DNA of 64,000 bases from Bacteroidales bacterium (GTDB taxonomy: Bacteria > Bacteroidota > Bacteroidia > Bacteroidales > UBA932): positions 1 through 64,000 of the forward strand of contig SUYM01000006.1 in the NCBI GenBank assembly GCA_015060455.1, in the 5' to 3' direction. Both the position numbers and the translations under genes were made by a program. How positions within the stretch are numbered: position 1 is the stretch's first letter; the number at the start of each line of letters is the position of its first letter. Under the pieces are notes generated by a model. It was not told where the DNA came from and did no database searches. It saw only the letters and a program-made list of their open reading frames with translations. This document shows, in pieces, positions 1 through 9,395 of this stretch.

Positions 1-115
1 TATCAGTGATCTGCTTTGATTTTACCCACTTTCCTTCTTCAGGAATTGGAGCCGGACCGTGGTTAGGGCCCTTCTTTACGCAGCACATCTGCTGCACTTC
101 GTGTGAATAAACCAT
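1..115 (-). CDS. N-terminal fragment, possible Fe-S cluster scaffold-like protein
   Basis: The frame reads leftward from an ATG at 113-115 and runs off the window edge, so only about 38 residues are visible. They include a Cys-Cys pair near residue 11 and a Gly-Pro-Asn-His-Gly-Pro stretch. From memory this start resembles a conserved Bacteroidetes protein annotated as an iron-sulfur cluster assembly scaffold (NifU-like) that sits beside a GGGtGRT protein, but the functional domain lies outside the window. A TATCTTTG box on the same strand at 156-163 supports the start and transcription away from uvrB. The naming is recollection, not a search. Confidence 0.5.
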   Translation of the reverse strand, partial: MVYSHEVQQMCCVKKGPNHGPAPIPEEGKWVKSKQITD

Positions 116-155
116 AATAGTACTATTGTTTTAAAACGTTGTTTTCAAAATCATG

Positions 156-163
156 CAAAGATA
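156..163 (-). promoter_or_regulatory. -7 promoter box (TATCTTTG) for the leftward gene at 115
   Basis: On the minus strand this reads TATCTTTG, a perfect match to the Bacteroidetes -7 consensus TAnnTTTG. It lies about 40 bases before the ATG at 115. No clear -33 TTG was found. Confidence 0.6.
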
Positions 164-197
164 ATAATTTTTCGTGAAGGGGAATAGGAAGTTTCAT

Positions 198-205
198 TAT
201 CTTTG
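198..205 (+). promoter_or_regulatory. -7 promoter box (TATCTTTG) for uvrB
   Basis: Perfect TAnnTTTG match on the plus strand, about 150 bases before the uvrB ATG. Transcription from here would place the whole GC-rich repeat block (211-345) in the uvrB 5' untranslated region. Confidence 0.6.
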
Positions 206-210
206 TGAAA

Positions 211-345
211 AGATTCCCGGTCGAGCCGGGAATGACGGAAAGAAGTCGGGAATGACGGAGAAGAGCCGGGAAGGATGGAAAGAAGCCGGGAAGGATGGAA
301 AGAAGCCGGGAATGACGGAGAAGAGCCGGGAATGACGAAAAGGAC
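211..345. repeat. Tandem 21-base GC-rich repeats with a leading palindrome
   Basis: The block opens with a hairpin: ATTCCCGG at 213-220 and its complement CCGGGAAT at 226-233. It continues as about six diverged 21-base units built on AGCCGGGAATGACGGA. Units alternate between 'aatgacggag' and 'aaggatggaa' versions, which suggests local duplication. The same core recurs inside the DPP IV gene (24.5 kb) and before lpxB (43.0 kb). It is one of the short dispersed repeat families of this window. Confidence 0.8.
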
Positions 346-353
346 AGGATGAT

Positions 354-2528
354 ATGAAATTCAAGATAAACAGCGAATATAAGCCGTCGGGCGACCAACC
401 CTCGGCGATAAAAGGGATATGCAACGCTCTGAACGAGGGTGTTGACGCGGTCACGTTGCTTGGTGTGACCGGATCGGGAAAGACATTCACGATGGCCAAT
501 GTCATCGAGAAACTCCAGCGTCCTGCTCTGATACTCAGCCATAACAAGACCCTTGCAGCGCAGTTGTACGGAGAGTTCAAGTCATTCTTCCCGAACAACG
601 CGGTCGAGTATTTTGTGTCGTACTATGATTACTACCAGCCGGAAGCGTATATACCTGTCACCGATACATATATAGAAAAGGACCTGAGCATCAATGACGA
701 GATCGAGAAACTCAGGCTCAGTGCCGCTTCTGCCCTTCTGTCGGGACGCCGTGATGTGATTGTAATATCCAGTGTATCATGCCTTTATGGTATCGGTAAT
801 CCTGAGGATTTCCACTCGCAGACTGTTAAGGTCAAAAGAGGAGAGCAGCGGAGCATGACACGTTTCCTGTATCAGTTGGTAGATGCTCTCTATTGCCGCA
901 CCGAGGCGGAGTTCAAGCGCGGCTCGTTCAGGGTCATGGGAGATACTGTCGATATCTTCATCGGTCATGGGGATAATGCGGTGAGGATCGAGTTCTTCGG
1001 TGATGAGGTGGAGCAGATATCTGTAATTGACCCGCTTACAGGCGCGTTCATAGAGGAACTTAATGAAATATCCATATATCCGGCAGGCAACTTCGTCACC
1101 ACGAAGGAACGCAGTGCCCAGGCCATCAGCCAGATTCAGGACGATATGATGGCTCAGTGTGAGTATTTCAATGAGATAGGCAAGCATCTTGAAGCCAAAC
1201 GCCTCAAACAAAGGGTGGAATATGATCTTGAATTCATCAAGGAGATGGGCTATTGTCCCGGAATAGAGAACTATTCGAGATATTTCGACGGACGCTCCGA
1301 GGGTACAAGACCGTTCTGTCTCATAGATTATTTCCCTAAGGATTTCATAACCTTCATTGATGAGAGTCATGTGACCCTGCCTCAGATAAGGGCGATGTAT
1401 GGGGGAGACCATTCAAGAAAGTCAGTCCTGATTGACTATGGCTTCCGTCTGCCGGCGGCATCTGACAACAGACCTTTGAAATTTGAGGAGTTCGAGGAGA
1501 TTACTGGTCAGAAGGTCTTTGTGAGCGCGACACCGGCCGACTATGAACTCCAGAAGTCGGAAGGTCTTGTGGTTGAGCAGGTTGTGCGCCCTACCGGTCT
1601 GCTGGATCCTCCTATCGAGGTGCGCCCGACAAAGAATCAGGTTGATGACCTGCTTGAAGAAATCCGCAGGCGTTCGGAACTGGATGAACGTGTGCTTGTG
1701 ACGACTCTGACAAAACGTATGGCGGAGGAACTGGACAGGTATTTCGAGAAGATGGGGGTGAGGTGTCGTTATATTCATTCCGATGTCGATACTCTTGAAA
1801 GGGTGGAGATCATCGAGGATTTCAAGAACGGACTTTTCGATGTGCTCATAGGTGTGAACCTCCTGCGTGAGGGTCTTGATATACCGACTGTCTCTCTCGT
1901 TGCCATACTTGATGCTGACAAGGAAGGCTTCCTGCGCAGCGACAGGGCGCTGACCCAGACTGCGGGACGTGCTGCGAGAAATGTCAACGGTCTTGTGATT
2001 ATGTATGCTGACACTATCACGGATTCCATGCAGAGGACCATATATGAGACGGACCGCCGTCGCAGCAAGCAGATGGAATACAATAAGTTACACGGTATAA
2101 CACCTAAGCAGGTGGCGGTCAAGCGCAATGTTCTTGTAGATGAGTCTGCCACTGAAACCAAGCAGAGGAATCCTCGTCTTGCGAACAGTGTAACAGGAAA
2201 GGTGAGTGCGGCCAATTCGTATGACGACCCTACATATATCCCTGACCCTACTGATCTTGGAAAGGGTAGTGTAAGTGTCGGTCTCGGACACGATTCCAAA
2301 AGGGAAAGCAATTCGGCATACGTGGAAGGGTATGTTCAGGCAGACCTCGCGGCTGTGCTTCAGGACCCTGTGATACGTTCTATGTCGCGTCCACAGGTGG
2401 AGAAGGCAGTGGAGCAGGCCAAGCGCAATATGCAGAAGGCTGCTGCGGATCTTGATTTCATGGCTGCGGCTAAGTATCGGGATGAGATGTGGGCCTTGCA
2501 GCAGTATCTGAAGGTCTGGAAAAATTAG
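354..2528 (+). CDS. uvrB: UvrABC system protein B (excinuclease helicase subunit)
   Basis: UvrB is the damage-verifying helicase of nucleotide excision repair; it receives DNA from UvrA and recruits UvrC in the cytoplasm. The 724-residue protein has Walker A GVTGSGKT at residues 37-44, the [12 protein letters not shown] beta-hairpin used to probe damage, the DESH Walker B motif near residue 336, the late helicase motif around QTAGRAARN, and a C-terminal UVR helix pair (RDEM). It is longer than the usual 670-690 residues: the linker before the UVR motif (about residues 595-670) is extended and low in complexity. It stands alone, with a promoter box at 198. The ATG at 354 follows an AGGA-like stretch. 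Identification is very secure. Confidence 0.98.
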   Translation: MKFKINSEYKPSGDQPSAIKGICNALNEGVDAVTLLGVTGSGKTFTMANVIEKLQRPALILSHNKTLAAQLYGEFKSFFPNNAVEYFVSYYDYYQPEAYIPVTDTYIEKDLSINDEIEKLRLSAASALLSGRRDVIVISSVSCLYGIGNPEDFHSQTVKVKRGEQRSMTRFLYQLVDALYCRTEAEFKRGSFRVMGDTVDIFIGHGDNAVRIEFFGDEVEQISVIDPLTGAFIEELNEISIYPAGNFVTTKERSAQAISQIQDDMMAQCEYFNEIGKHLEAKRLKQRVEYDLEFIKEMGYCPGIENYSRYFDGRSEGTRPFCLIDYFPKDFITFIDESHVTLPQIRAMYGGDHSRKSVLIDYGFRLPAASDNRPLKFEEFEEITGQKVFVSATPADYELQKSEGLVVEQVVRPTGLLDPPIEVRPTKNQVDDLLEEIRRRSELDERVLVTTLTKRMAEELDRYFEKMGVRCRYIHSDVDTLERVEIIEDFKNGLFDVLIGVNLLREGLDIPTVSLVAILDADKEGFLRSDRALTQTAGRAARNVNGLVIMYADTITDSMQRTIYETDRRRSKQMEYNKLHGITPKQVAVKRNVLVDESATETKQRNPRLANSVTGKVSAANSYDDPTYIPDPTDLGKGSVSVGLGHDSKRESNSAYVEGYVQADLAAVLQDPVIRSMSRPQVEKAVEQAKRNMQKAAADLDFMAAAKYRDEMWALQQYLKVWKN

Positions 2529-2529
2529 A

Positions 2530-2615
2530 TCCCTCGACTCCCTTCGGTCGCTCAGGATGACAGAAAGGCCTCCGGTCGTTCGGGATGACAGAAAGGCCTC
2601 CGGTCGCTCGGGGTG
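2530..2615. repeat. Dispersed short repeats between uvrB and cyuA
   Basis: Three tandem, slightly diverged units of the form CTCCGGTCGCTCAGGATGACAG fill the gap between the convergent ends of uvrB and the next gene. This belongs to the 'aggatgac / cattctgaacgaag' dispersed repeat family also found at 14.4, 25.8, 32.6, 40.7, 43.1, 45.6 and 48.1 kb. No terminator-like T run is evident. Confidence 0.75.
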
Positions 2616-2623
2616 ACGTGGAA

Positions 2624-3946
2624 CTATTTGCAGACCATGATGTCAAGAATCATGTTGTCTGTGTGCTGCATACCGACTGAACCGATGCGTCCGAGGTTCT
2701 GAATGGTCTTTTCTATGTCCTTTTCGATGATGCCGTCATATTCTGATATGCATATACCTTCACGTGCCAGTACGGCTGATTGCAGGGCGGACGATACTCC
2801 GGAGGCAACCTTCATCGCACATCCGACCTTGGCTCCGTCACAGACCATGCCGGTGATGTTTCCTATCATGTTCTTTATGGCTGCGCATATCTGCTCATAA
2901 TCTCCTCCGCGAAGATATACAAGGCCGCATGCTGCTCCGGTAGAGGCTATCACGCATCCGCAGAGAGCGGACAGTTTGCCCAGATAACCCTTAATGTGGA
3001 TGGCAATCAGGTGGCTAAGGACCAGGGCGCGGGCGAGTTCCTCATCAGAAGTCCCATAGCGCAGTGAATATGCAATCACCGGCATTGTGACAGTGATTCC
3101 CTGGTTTCCGCTGCCCGAATTGCTCATTGCCGGCAGGGTGCATCCTGCCATACGTGCGTCAGATGCGGCGGCAGTGAGTGCCATGGCATAACTCAGAAAA
3201 TCCCCTCCGAAGACCTCCTTGTTGGCATCAAGACTTATGGCATATCCGACACGAAGACCATAGCCGCCCTTCATTCCTTCATGGGCAAGGGCGAGATTGA
3301 GAGTGCGTGATTCCAGAATGAAGGCGATATCTTTATATAAAACCGTTGAGGCAAATTCCAATATCTCCTTGACTGTCAGTCCATAATCCAGAGTGGATTT
3401 CTGTTCGGTGCATTCTTCGGCAGATTCACCACGTTCCATAGAGACCACAGCGTTGTCAAAACCGGTTTCCACTATGTTGTCATGGTCATTTTCAATCACC
3501 GCGTAGGCAACGTGACCGTCATATTCCACCATTGCCTTGACATACAGTTTCAACTCAGTGTCAGCAAGTTGTATGCTTACATCTTCTTTTTCAACCAATC
3601 TCTTTGCACAGGCAACCGCCTCGTCAGAAAGGTCATTCAGCACCTCCAGACCATAACATGACCTGCCGCAGACTGCTCCGAGGGCAGCCGCTATATGCAG
3701 ACCGACCATACCTGTGCCCGGAATACCTACGCCCATGCCGTTTTTCAGGATATTTCCGCTGACCTCGATCTGAAGTCTGTAATCACCCTGCCATCTCCAC
3801 ATTGACGGAGGACCATCAAACCCGGTTTCGATTATCTCTACTGCCTTGGCCACTGCAAGGGCCACTGCGATAGGTTCTGTGCAACCAAGTGCAGGCTTTA
3901 CCTCCTTGCGGATAAGTCCGATGATTTCTGATTGGCGCGCTGTCAT
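2624..3946 (-). CDS. cyuA: L-cysteine desulfidase / UPF0597 family protein
   Basis: The 440-residue protein aligns by eye along its length with E. coli CyuA (YhaM) and the UPF0597/L-serine-dehydratase-alpha-like family. It has the N-terminal VKPALGCTEP motif with the conserved cysteine near residue 22, PGTGMVGL, the SNSGSGNQGI glycine-rich segment, MICDGAK-type Cys motif and the C-terminal MQHTD signature. Family members bind an Fe-S cluster and split L-cysteine to pyruvate, ammonia and sulfide in the cytoplasm. Its start overlaps the stop of the upstream amidase gene by four bases (ATGA), so it is probably translated with the envelope operon although its metabolism looks unrelated. L-serine deamination is an alternative activity. 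Confidence 0.88.
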   Translation of the reverse strand: MTARQSEIIGLIRKEVKPALGCTEPIAVALAVAKAVEIIETGFDGPPSMWRWQGDYRLQIEVSGNILKNGMGVGIPGTGMVGLHIAAALGAVCGRSCYGLEVLNDLSDEAVACAKRLVEKEDVSIQLADTELKLYVKAMVEYDGHVAYAVIENDHDNIVETGFDNAVVSMERGESAEECTEQKSTLDYGLTVKEILEFASTVLYKDIAFILESRTLNLALAHEGMKGGYGLRVGYAISLDANKEVFGGDFLSYAMALTAAASDARMAGCTLPAMSNSGSGNQGITVTMPVIAYSLRYGTSDEELARALVLSHLIAIHIKGYLGKLSALCGCVIASTGAACGLVYLRGGDYEQICAAIKNMIGNITGMVCDGAKVGCAMKVASGVSSALQSAVLAREGICISEYDGIIEKDIEKTIQNLGRIGSVGMQHTDNMILDIMVCK

Positions 3947-6945
3947 TTTTTCAAGTATTCTAATGAGTTTATTATCAGATTGTCAATGGTTTCCTGCGAC
4001 TCTACTGCCTCAATCGGGAAACCGAAACTCATACATGTGTATCCGTCTGCGTGATAGGCTACGGCTGCTGAAATGCCGCTGTCTGAGTATCTGTATATGG
4101 ATTTTGCCGTTTTACAGGCAGGTGCAAGACCATCGGCTGCTTCCACGCAATACCGCAGAGAGTTTGGCTTTGTGATTATCCGCACCTGACAAGGGGTGAG
4201 GACGGATTTATAGGCATGAGGCTTGACCAGTCCGCCTCTTGTGGCATTGGCTGAGGCCATTTTATATCCGAAGGTCCTGGCAAGGAAGGTCTCATCCCCA
4301 CCCGTCATGTCGCTTGCGATATTGGCTCCGCTGATGATCATATTGATTCCTTGTCCGGCAGACCTCGAAAGCGCCTTCTGCATCGGGGCAGGGAATACCT
4401 CAAATCCCGTCTTTCCACCCGACAGGGTCGTCTTCTGCTTTCCGCAGATCAGGTCGAGGCACCATGCTGGCTCATATATCAGCGAATCTGCTGCAAACCT
4501 CTCGTTGCTGCATGAGTAGAAGGCGTGTCCTGCCCTGAGGATTGACTCGCCGTGGACAGATGCGTAGTCAAATGTATTTCCTGCTATGATCTCTCCTGCC
4601 ATGTCGGAATATGATGCTCCGAATCCGGGATCATCGTTGGATTTCCACTGATCCGCCCTCCTGAAATTGTACATCTCTCCCACGTGGGTAATGTCTCTGA
4701 TATATGCAACCCCTCTGTCGTGTCCGTCAAAGCCGGCCCTGCATTCCCCGTCAAACGAAGAAGGCCCGCTGACTCTGTCAAAATTGTTGACAATGAGCAC
4801 CTTGCGTCCAAGACTGTCTGCCTTTGCCGGCAGTCCTATGCTTACAGTCTCCGATGGGAAACTCCTGCCTCCCTCATTATATGCCACCACCTTGAAACTT
4901 ACCACCTCTCCGACAGGCAGATTCACCTCTGCACATATATATCCGTTTTCATCGGCGTCAGCCTGCACAGCGGTGCCCTGGTCGAAGACACCGTTTCCGA
5001 TACGTCTGTATATTATATATCCTGTCGGGACTGCGGTCGGCTCCAAAGGGTCTTCCACAGCCTTCCAACTGACCACAGCCTTTCCGTTCACGCCGAATGT
5101 CACTCCGAAATGATCGACAGGAAGAGGCTGTACGACATATTCACAGCCATACCTGTAACTCAGATATTTCAGCATTCCCTTATAGACTGCGCGGCTTACA
5201 GTGAACTTGAAAGAAGGGTCATGTCCATATCTCATGTCAGCGAAATTCTGGTGGGACAGGAGTTCCAGCAGCATGGCAGGGCAGGAGGGTGTCCGTGATT
5301 CCCTGTATGCTCTGTCCCAGATGCTTCTACGTGTCCATGTCGAGTCAAAGCACTCACGAAGGTCATTTACAATCTGGCTCTGGACAAGGTCGGCATACAT
5401 TCTGCTTGTGAGCCTGTCCTCACCGGAAGGCAGTTTGACCTTACCCTCTGATTTATAAGTATATATGGCGAGGGTGCCGACAAGGGAATCGTTTGGTGTG
5501 ACACCGGCATCACTGTGGAAACCGAATGAGAGATCGACCGGTATTCCAAGTCCGCCTTCCTTCTTCGGATTTGTCCTCGAACCTCTGCTTATCCATTCCA
5601 CCCAGTCGCCTCGGGACATGAAGTCATCACGGTAGTCGTCTGCACCTTTGTTCTGATAATATACGCATGTGTCCGCTCCTGCCCATTGAAGATAATATCT
5701 GGCACCTTCTGCATAGCGGGGCAGTCCGGAAACGACAGGCTCCGGTACCTCGACAGAAAGGCTGTCCTCCTCGCTTACGGCAATTGTACGGGCTATATTT
5801 CCCATTCCTCCACCGAATCTGACAGCGTCTGCCGTCACGACGGAGCCCACCTCGTAGGAATGTCCTTCAATAAGTCTGTTGTCAAGATATACGCCGCCCT
5901 CAGTGCCCTTTCCGAATTCAAATGTGCCAAGATATATCCATGTGCCTCCACCCATCTTCTGATTGACAAGGAACTCGCTCTGACCTCCGAGGTGCCTTAC
6001 TGTGTAATGTGCTGATGCTGTGCTGTTTGTCACTGTCTTATATGAAACATAGACTGCATATTCTCCTCTTTCGGGGATATCGGGAGTCCATGATGCCGAG
6101 CAGTTGGCCTTTGACCTCGGACCTACGCACAGGGCCTGCCTTGCCGAACCTGCCGCGAAGGGATTCACAAGATCGTGATATGTGGCGGCAGTGTCTGCAA
6201 AGCCGTAGCCGGCCTCCTGCCATTTCCCGTTCTCTTCGTATTTTCCACAGCCTCTTGCACCGCATGAAGGGTCGTTGTCAACGATGATTTCATGACGTTG
6301 GGTGTCCCTCTCACGCGGCATGAGTATATATGCTCCGGCATTTTCAAGCATAGGGACAAGGTAGGGGAGAACGAAGCCCTGAGTGAACATGTCCTCGCAG
6401 GTCTGGAACAGGCATGGACGCTGCCATTTCCACCTGTCTTCCCCCTGGTCGTAGTATCTGCCATGACTTTGCCAGAGGGCTATGTGTCTGCCTGTCAGTC
6501 CTTTGGAAGGTGAGGCGATGTCAAGACGGGTGACAAGTGTGTTTTTCCCGTTCTGGTTATTGACCCTGTGTCTGTTTGTCGGCGGATTGCCGTCATTGGT
6601 AAGAGGTGGCATCGCCAGTTTGTCGAGATCGACGTTGCGGCTGTATATTTCCCCGACTTTGTAATTTCTGTATCTTTCAGGGAAAAGGCTGTGCAATGCG
6701 CTTCGGAACCTCTTGACGTTCTGTCTGTTCCATGGGAAATCACCGAGAGATTCATTGAAATAGAAGTCCAATGATGTCTTCCGCTTCATTATCGTCTTCA
6801 ACTTCAACTCTCCCTCCACTCCTGTCATTTCGCTGACCCTTATAGACAGAGAATCACAGACCGGCGCAAAATCGTCAACGATCCTGGTCTGTCCCACACA
6901 GATGACTGAGGTCAATATCGCGAATATGGTTGCTGCAAATCTCAT
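3943..6945 (-). CDS. Secreted N-acetylmuramoyl-L-alanine amidase-like protein with golvesin/Xly CBD-like domain
   Basis: The 1000-residue protein starts with a Sec signal peptide (about residues 1-19, ending ICVGQ). Its catalytic part looks like a zinc amidase of the Amidase_3 type: ALWQSHGRYYD near residue 155, FHSDAG near 480, and a late L-L-E-L-L-S-H-Q-N segment that would carry the catalytic Glu. Between these halves lies a beta-rich insert (about 270-380) matching the golvesin C-terminal / xanthan lyase CBD-like domain. A fibronectin-III-like stretch follows, then a C-terminal alpha/beta region. Such proteins are often labelled 'xanthan lyase' in Bacteroidetes, which the amidase motifs do not support. 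It would act on peptidoglycan in the periplasm or at the surface. Both ends overlap neighbours by ATGA. Confidence 0.75.
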   Translation of the reverse strand: MRFAATIFAILTSVICVGQTRIVDDFAPVCDSLSIRVSEMTGVEGELKLKTIMKRKTSLDFYFNESLGDFPWNRQNVKRFRSALHSLFPERYRNYKVGEIYSRNVDLDKLAMPPLTNDGNPPTNRHRVNNQNGKNTLVTRLDIASPSKGLTGRHIALWQSHGRYYDQGEDRWKWQRPCLFQTCEDMFTQGFVLPYLVPMLENAGAYILMPRERDTQRHEIIVDNDPSCGARGCGKYEENGKWQEAGYGFADTAATYHDLVNPFAAGSARQALCVGPRSKANCSASWTPDIPERGEYAVYVSYKTVTNSTASAHYTVRHLGGQSEFLVNQKMGGGTWIYLGTFEFGKGTEGGVYLDNRLIEGHSYEVGSVVTADAVRFGGGMGNIARTIAVSEEDSLSVEVPEPVVSGLPRYAEGARYYLQWAGADTCVYYQNKGADDYRDDFMSRGDWVEWISRGSRTNPKKEGGLGIPVDLSFGFHSDAGVTPNDSLVGTLAIYTYKSEGKVKLPSGEDRLTSRMYADLVQSQIVNDLRECFDSTWTRRSIWDRAYRESRTPSCPAMLLELLSHQNFADMRYGHDPSFKFTVSRAVYKGMLKYLSYRYGCEYVVQPLPVDHFGVTFGVNGKAVVSWKAVEDPLEPTAVPTGYIIYRRIGNGVFDQGTAVQADADENGYICAEVNLPVGEVVSFKVVAYNEGGRSFPSETVSIGLPAKADSLGRKVLIVNNFDRVSGPSSFDGECRAGFDGHDRGVAYIRDITHVGEMYNFRRADQWKSNDDPGFGASYSDMAGEIIAGNTFDYASVHGESILRAGHAFYSCSNERFAADSLIYEPAWCLDLICGKQKTTLSGGKTGFEVFPAPMQKALSRSAGQGINMIISGANIASDMTGGDETFLARTFGYKMASANATRGGLVKPHAYKSVLTPCQVRIITKPNSLRYCVEAADGLAPACKTAKSIYRYSDSGISAAVAYHADGYTCMSFGFPIEAVESQETIDNLIINSLEYLKK

Positions 6946-7337
6946 CTTCTCCTTCTGAATAGGATGTAAAATAATATGCAGAGCCCTCCCGTGGTCAGTC
7001 CCGCCATATCCGCAATGAGGTCATGCGTATCAGCCGACCGGTATCCAAGTGAAGCCTGTATCTGTTCACTGCCTGCGGCAAGTCCTGCTCCTGTGACCAT
7101 CAATACGGCCAGAAGCAGAATCTGTCTTCCGGCAGTCATTTCATCATGCCGGAAAAGATGGAACGACAGCAGAGGGTATGGCAGGAACATGAGAAAATGA
7201 CCCACCTTGTCTGAAGGCAGTCCGAACCATGTCTGCGACAACTGCGGCATATCCTCCGGCTTTGCGAAGCACAGATATGCCACTGCCGCTATGTAGAGGC
7301 AGAAAAGGACAGCTGATATGATGCGGCGACTTAACAT
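6942..7337 (-). CDS. VanZ-like family membrane protein
   Basis: A small membrane protein of 131 residues with four hydrophobic segments and the VanZ-like pattern: SDKVGHF in the first loop, a later DTHDLIADMAG motif and an Arg-rich C-terminus. The VanZ-like family is named after a teicoplanin resistance protein, but most members are unrelated to resistance and their role is unknown. I start at the ATG 7335-7337 (MLSRR); a longer frame to 7442 is possible but only overlaps the acyltransferase gene. The chosen start overlaps the upstream stop by seven bases and the stop overlaps the next start by ATGA, so translation is probably coupled. Confidence 0.8.
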   Translation of the reverse strand: MLSRRIISAVLFCLYIAAVAYLCFAKPEDMPQLSQTWFGLPSDKVGHFLMFLPYPLLSFHLFRHDEMTAGRQILLLAVLMVTGAGLAAGSEQIQASLGYRSADTHDLIADMAGLTTGGLCILFYILFRRRR

Positions 7338-8404
7338 GATTTTTCCTGTTCCTTTCGGGAGGCCTGCGCTTCCCTGATGAACTTTTCGACCATCACAATG
7401 CCGACAGGCAAGATTATTCCGACAATTGAATATATGGTCCACCAGCCTTTTGCTGCATATTCGCTGATTACAGGGAATGAGGCTATCGCTTCATTCGGCA
7501 GTCCGTAGAGCCTTGTCATTATCCATGATACAGGCACAAAGCATAGGAAATGCCATGTCAGTATCGTGAGGGTATTATCACCTATATAAATCATCATTTT
7601 TGAGATTCGTGGGAATCTCTGAATGTATGTGCTGATGTTTTTGGTCATAATGATGCCTGCACATGCTCCTGCAATGTATATGGTCTTGCCTTGTAGGGCA
7701 GTGAATCCGCTTGGACGGAAATATGCAAGGAGTCCTGTTGTTACCGCACAGAGCAACGTGATCCACCAGTTGCCGCTATATCCGTTAATCCGTCTGTTGG
7801 AGGCAAGTGTCTTGCCGGCAACAAAGAATATTGTTGCGAAGAGACTGAGCATTACGGTGTTCCAGAATGATGACAGTGATTCTGAGCGGGCAAGGAGAAT
7901 GGTACAGATGTACACTGCTGCAATGCCAACCGCCTGTAATGCTGGTTTTTTAAGAAATCTGTAGAATGCATATCCTGCGAAAGACGTGCAGAACAGAATT
8001 TTGAGAAACCAGTATCCGCCAAGCAGCCTTTCCTCGTATGACATGGAAGTCGTAATCTTGAAGACCCTCAGGAGTACATCTTTTGTGGTGTACAATACGG
8101 AGCCTGCACCATTGTATCCGTAACTTTCGTTGTATATGTCAAGATGGAAGAACAGGTTGTGCAGGAATAAAAACAGTAGTGCGTATTTTACAAAAGGAAA
8201 ATATATGCCTGTGACCTTTCTTTTGGCGTATGTCCTGAAATCACTCAGATATTTATCCTTGAAGCAGTAGCCGCTGAAAAAGAAAAAGAGGGGTATATGG
8301 AACTGGTATATGAAATCATGCATGTATCCGGGACATCCTGCATGGCCTATGACCATGAGGATGATACCGAATGCCTTTGCTATGGATGTCGTGTTGTCCC
8401 TCAT
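7331..8404 (-). CDS. Acyltransferase family 3 membrane protein (O-acetylase-like)
   Basis: A polytopic membrane protein of about 357 residues with roughly ten hydrophobic segments. The N-terminus has the acyltransferase-3 signature: a first helix with the catalytic-type His in MVIGHAG, then FHIPLFFFFSGYCF. The family transfers acetyl or similar groups onto sugars during envelope polysaccharide assembly (OafA, NolL/fucose 4-O-acetylase types). I choose ATG at 8404 (MRDNTTS); a GTG at 8419 would extend it by five residues into the end of the upstream glycosyltransferase. It lies seven bases after that stop, so the likely job is modifying the glycan built by the neighbouring transferases. The exact substrate cannot be read from sequence. 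Confidence 0.88.
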   Translation of the reverse strand: MRDNTTSIAKAFGIILMVIGHAGCPGYMHDFIYQFHIPLFFFFSGYCFKDKYLSDFRTYAKRKVTGIYFPFVKYALLFLFLHNLFFHLDIYNESYGYNGAGSVLYTTKDVLLRVFKITTSMSYEERLLGGYWFLKILFCTSFAGYAFYRFLKKPALQAVGIAAVYICTILLARSESLSSFWNTVMLSLFATIFFVAGKTLASNRRINGYSGNWWITLLCAVTTGLLAYFRPSGFTALQGKTIYIAGACAGIIMTKNISTYIQRFPRISKMMIYIGDNTLTILTWHFLCFVPVSWIMTRLYGLPNEAIASFPVISEYAAKGWWTIYSIVGIILPVGIVMVEKFIREAQASRKEQEKSC

Positions 8405-8411
8405 ATACTTA

Positions 8412-9395
8412 TCATGCACGCCCGAAAAGTTTCAGGAAGGCGTATTTGAACGGGTATTTGCAGCATTTCAGGACGAAAGTGTTTGATATGCAGTCTATGC
8501 TTACGGCGTCTTTCCAACATCCCAGTATTGCTCCCAGGGTGGAGATCTTCATCTGACTTTTGACCTTATTGTTCCTGATCAGTTTAGGAAAGTTCTTTTT
8601 GACATAATGCAGAAGGTGTTCTTCCTCTGTATCGGCAGTCTGGTAGTCTTTCAGGAACTCTATGTGTTCGTCGTAATACATTTTTGTGGCTTTCAGTTTT
8701 GCTGAAAGTGTTCTTCTCGTATTCTGGACTGTACTGATGTTTTCGTTGGAATATCTGAATGAAAATAATGTCTCCGTTCCCAGAACCACAATTCCTTTAT
8801 CGGCGAGTCTGAGTACCGTGGCATCATCGCTGAACCATGCCATAGGGTAACTTGCAAATCCACCTATCTTCATCAGGACTTCTCTCTTGAAGATGAAGAA
8901 AGGAATACCGCTGGCGAGCCAGTGCCTGGTCCATGCATAAAGATATTCCAGTTTTGTGAGATATTCTTCCTGATATCCGTCAATATAGATGATTTTCCCC
9001 TTGTGGTTGATCCGCTTTACGCGAGGCCTGAAAACATTTACGTCAGGATATTTCTGCACCAGGGTGTCCATCTTTTCAAGGTATGTCGGCATATAGATGT
9101 CGTCGTCGGATGCCAGTATAAGATATTCTCCCTTCGCATGTGAAATGCTGTTGTTCCATTGTGCTACCAGATCCTTGCCTCCGATATTCTGTCCGTTCCT
9201 GTAATATTGGATGCGTCTGTCATTATATGACATGACAATGCCATCGACATTTTCAGGTGAAGCATCGTTTACAATGATCAATTCAAAATCCGTGTATGTC
9301 TGCGCAAGAATGCTGTCAATCGCCTCCTTGAGATATTTTGCCTTATATGCAGGCAGAACAAATGAGTATTTTACCGTTTCCAAAACCGTTTCCAT
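8412..9395 (-). CDS. Family 2 glycosyltransferase
   Basis: A 327-residue protein with a GT-A fold start: FVLPAYKAKYLKEAI, then LIIVNDAS (nucleotide-sugar binding) and the metal-binding acidic triad in LILASDDDIYMP near residue 99. The second half is basic and helical without a clear membrane span, so the enzyme is probably cytoplasmic or peripheral. It overlaps the upstream glycosyltransferase by 25 bases, which indicates coupled translation. With its neighbours it probably builds a surface glycan on a lipid carrier. GT2 members use many donors and acceptors, so no substrate is assigned. Confidence 0.9.
   Translation of the reverse strand: METVLETVKYSFVLPAYKAKYLKEAIDSILAQTYTDFELIIVNDASPENVDGIVMSYNDRRIQYYRNGQNIGGKDLVAQWNNSISHAKGEYLILASDDDIYMPTYLEKMDTLVQKYPDVNVFRPRVKRINHKGKIIYIDGYQEEYLTKLEYLYAWTRHWLASGIPFFIFKREVLMKIGGFASYPMAWFSDDATVLRLADKGIVVLGTETLFSFRYSNENISTVQNTRRTLSAKLKATKMYYDEHIEFLKDYQTADTEEEHLLHYVKKNFPKLIRNNKVKSQMKISTLGAILGCWKDAVSIDCISNTFVLKCCKYPFKYAFLKLFGRA

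Noticed and set aside
2130..2370. Repeat insertion in uvrB
   Set aside because: The extra residues are low in complexity, but the DNA does not match any repeat family of the window.
6942..7337. Glycopeptide (teicoplanin) resistance by VanZ
   Set aside because: Only the general VanZ-like fold is present; there are no other van genes, and the context is envelope glycan synthesis.
8405..8419. GTG start for the acyltransferase at 8419
   Set aside because: It would overlap the glycosyltransferase end, adds only MHDKY, and the ATG at 8404 gives a normal family N-terminus. It cannot be fully excluded.
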